A stretch of 7,659 bases of DNA, from the NCBI GenBank assembly GCA_019113665.1, contig DXGW01000071.1, positions 1-7,659 of the forward strand, read 5' to 3'. Position 1 is the first letter of the stretch. Each line of letters begins with the position of its first letter. This stretch comes from Candidatus Alistipes excrementipullorum (GTDB taxonomy: Bacteria; Bacteroidota; Bacteroidia; Bacteroidales; Rikenellaceae). Under the pieces are notes generated by a model. It did not search any database and had not been told where the DNA came from. It worked only from the letters and a program-made list of their open reading frames with translations. This document shows positions 6,439 through 7,659 of this stretch, in pieces. The position numbers and the translations under genes were made by a program.

Positions 6439-7659
6439 TTAGAAATATTTGCTGCGCAAATCCTTGATATCAGCAAGTTCCTGCACCGCAAAGAGCGAAG
6501 CCTGCTGTGCCATGCTTTCGGCTGTAGTCTGCAGACGCACCTTCTCGGCCTCGGCAGTCTGTTTCTCGCTGTCGGCTACCGAGTCAACAGTGAAGACATA
6601 CACGCCTGAGGTACCCTTGACGGGAGCGGAGAGTTTGCCGGTCTCGGAAGTAGCAGCTATTGCTCCAACCAGACGGGGCTCTACGCCGACACCGTTGATA
6701 TAGAACGACGCATACGAAAGGTCTTTGAAATCCGACACAGTCGAACCGAAGCTTTCAGCCACCTGCTCGACAGTCTCGCCCTTCATCTCGGAAACGATGT
6801 AGTCGAACTTCTTGTCGTGCATAACGGCCGTTTTAACCTGCTGGGCAACCTTGTTGAGCGATTTGTACTCGTCGTTGTCTATCTCGGTGAGCACTGCTAC
6901 GAGATAGTCCTTTCCGACCTTGATAATCTCCGAAATATCACCGACCTTGGCTCCGTATGCCCAACGTACCACCTCCTGTGACTTCTCGAGGCCGCGAACC
7001 GTACGCTCGCCGTTGGGGACAGTTGCCACGCGCGGAGTCATCGACGACTCTGCAGCGGCTGCATTGAACCTGTCAACACCACCGGCAGCCTTGACCGAGA
7101 ACGAGCTGGCCGAAGCATGAATGGCGTTGTTGGTCTTCGACGAAGCCTCAACAGGATACTCTATGCGAGCGACCTTGACATGTTTCGAACGCTTGTCGGC
7201 ACGGTAAACATTTACGATCTGAATTGCGTTGCCGGATACGATCTTGACGATGTCGCCCTTGCGAGCATCGGAGAGAGCCTCAACGAAATCTGCAGGAAGC
7301 GCCGAGAACGGAAGCACACCTATTTCACCGCCGTTCGATGCAGTCTCAACGAGCGAATGCTCGCGTGCGACAGTTGCGAAATCGGCGCCGTTCTTCAAAA
7401 CAGTCAGAAGGCTGTCGGCAAGTTTGTCATTGTTGTACTGAAGTACGATATGACGCAGACCGAGCGAATCGGGAACCATCTTGCTGTCCACAACACGGGC
7501 AACGGTCCACACGTCGTTCTCCAGCTCCGGGCCGTACATCTTGCCCGACATGAGTGCTGCGGACTCGGCGGTCGACAACTGGTCCTTTGTCAGGTAACGC
7601 TCATCGATCGAACCGCGGCGGTTCTGACGTACAAATGCCTTGACATCGTCGGCGGCAGC
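6439..7659 (-). CDS. ppiD: PpiD/SurA-like peptidylprolyl isomerase (periplasmic folding factor), 5' partial
   Basis: This is a parvulin-family folding factor of the envelope; PpiD is membrane-anchored and faces the periplasm, where it assists proteins leaving the Sec translocon. 406 codons are visible and the frame is open to the right edge, so the N-terminal anchor and most of the SurA-like N-domain are missing. The TTG at 7576-7578 is internal. One parvulin domain lies at about 7201-7455: it opens with RHIVLQY, continues through NGADFATVAREHS and NGGEIGVLPF, and ends with AIQIVNVY. The His usually found near the end of this domain (GxHI) is Gln (7219-7221). About 250 residues follow, matching the C-terminal region of Bacteroidetes PpiD-type proteins as I recall it, with an Ala/Glu-rich helix and the terminal SKYF. 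A terminator follows the TAA stop. The promoter is outside the window. PpiD is preferred over SurA because of this long C-terminal region, but the missing anchor leaves that open. Confidence 0.88.
   Translation of the reverse strand, partial: AAADDVKAFVRQNRRGSIDERYLTKDQLSTAESAALMSGKMYGPELENDVWTVARVVDSKMVPDSLGLRHIVLQYNNDKLADSLLTVLKNGADFATVAREHSLVETASNGGEIGVLPFSALPADFVEALSDARKGDIVKIVSGNAIQIVNVYRADKRSKHVKVARIEYPVEASSKTNNAIHASASSFSVKAAGGVDRFNAAAAESSMTPRVATVPNGERTVRGLEKSQEVVRWAYGAKVGDISEIIKVGKDYLVAVLTEIDNDEYKSLNKVAQQVKTAVMHDKKFDYIVSEMKGETVEQVAESFGSTVSDFKDLSYASFYINGVGVEPRLVGAIAATSETGKLSAPVKGTSGVYVFTVDSVADSEKQTAEAEKVRLQTTAESMAQQASLFAVQELADIKDLRSKYF

Noticed and set aside
1..7659. CRISPR arrays, insertion sequences, tRNA or rRNA genes, cobalamin riboswitches, phage or defence genes.
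   Set aside because: I saw no regular repeats, transposase, inverted-repeat ends, tRNA-like folds or B12-box sequence. The mutAB leader, where a riboswitch might be sought, lies outside the window.

Overview
This window reads as ordinary chromosome of a Bacteroidales bacterium, most likely a high-GC member such as an Alistipes-like Rikenellaceae (an inference). Three things point there. A paired MutA/MutB methylmalonyl-CoA mutase is present. The upstream regions carry Bacteroidetes-type promoters (-7 box TAnnTTTG) rather than sigma70 boxes, and starts lack clear Shine-Dalgarno sequences. Coding sequence is fairly GC-rich, with TCG the dominant serine codon. The TatA/TatC pair and the PpiD-like chaperone also look like Bacteroidetes versions of these families.

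Layout. Positions 1-3802 (+) hold the mutA-mutB operon: the small subunit, cut by the left edge, and the complete large subunit, 13 nt apart. A perfect 16-bp inverted repeat at 3821-3858 closes this operon and also the convergent tat operon. Positions 3875-4978 (-) hold tatC and tatA, transcribed tatA first from a promoter at about 5009-5040. Positions 5138-6280 (-) hold a YqhD-like NADPH-dependent aldehyde reductase with its own terminator (5084-5113) and its own promoter (6337-6366). That promoter abuts the terminator (6363-6398) of the last gene, a PpiD/SurA-like periplasmic folding factor (6439 to the right edge, -), whose N-terminus is outside the window. No gap without a gene exceeds 300 bases.

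How the genes work together. MutA and MutB form the B12-dependent mutase that interconverts succinyl-CoA and R-methylmalonyl-CoA on the route to propionate. TatA/TatC export folded proteins, and PpiD helps fold exported proteins, so both serve the cell envelope, but nothing in the sequence couples them. The YqhD-like enzyme is a stand-alone aldehyde-detoxification type gene.

I found no CRISPR, mobile element, RNA gene or previously undescribed system. The points most worth a second look are a codon-usage island at the MutB domain boundary, a Cys/His cluster in MutA, a changed recognition motif in TatC, and a terminator tail that overlaps the yqhD promoter.
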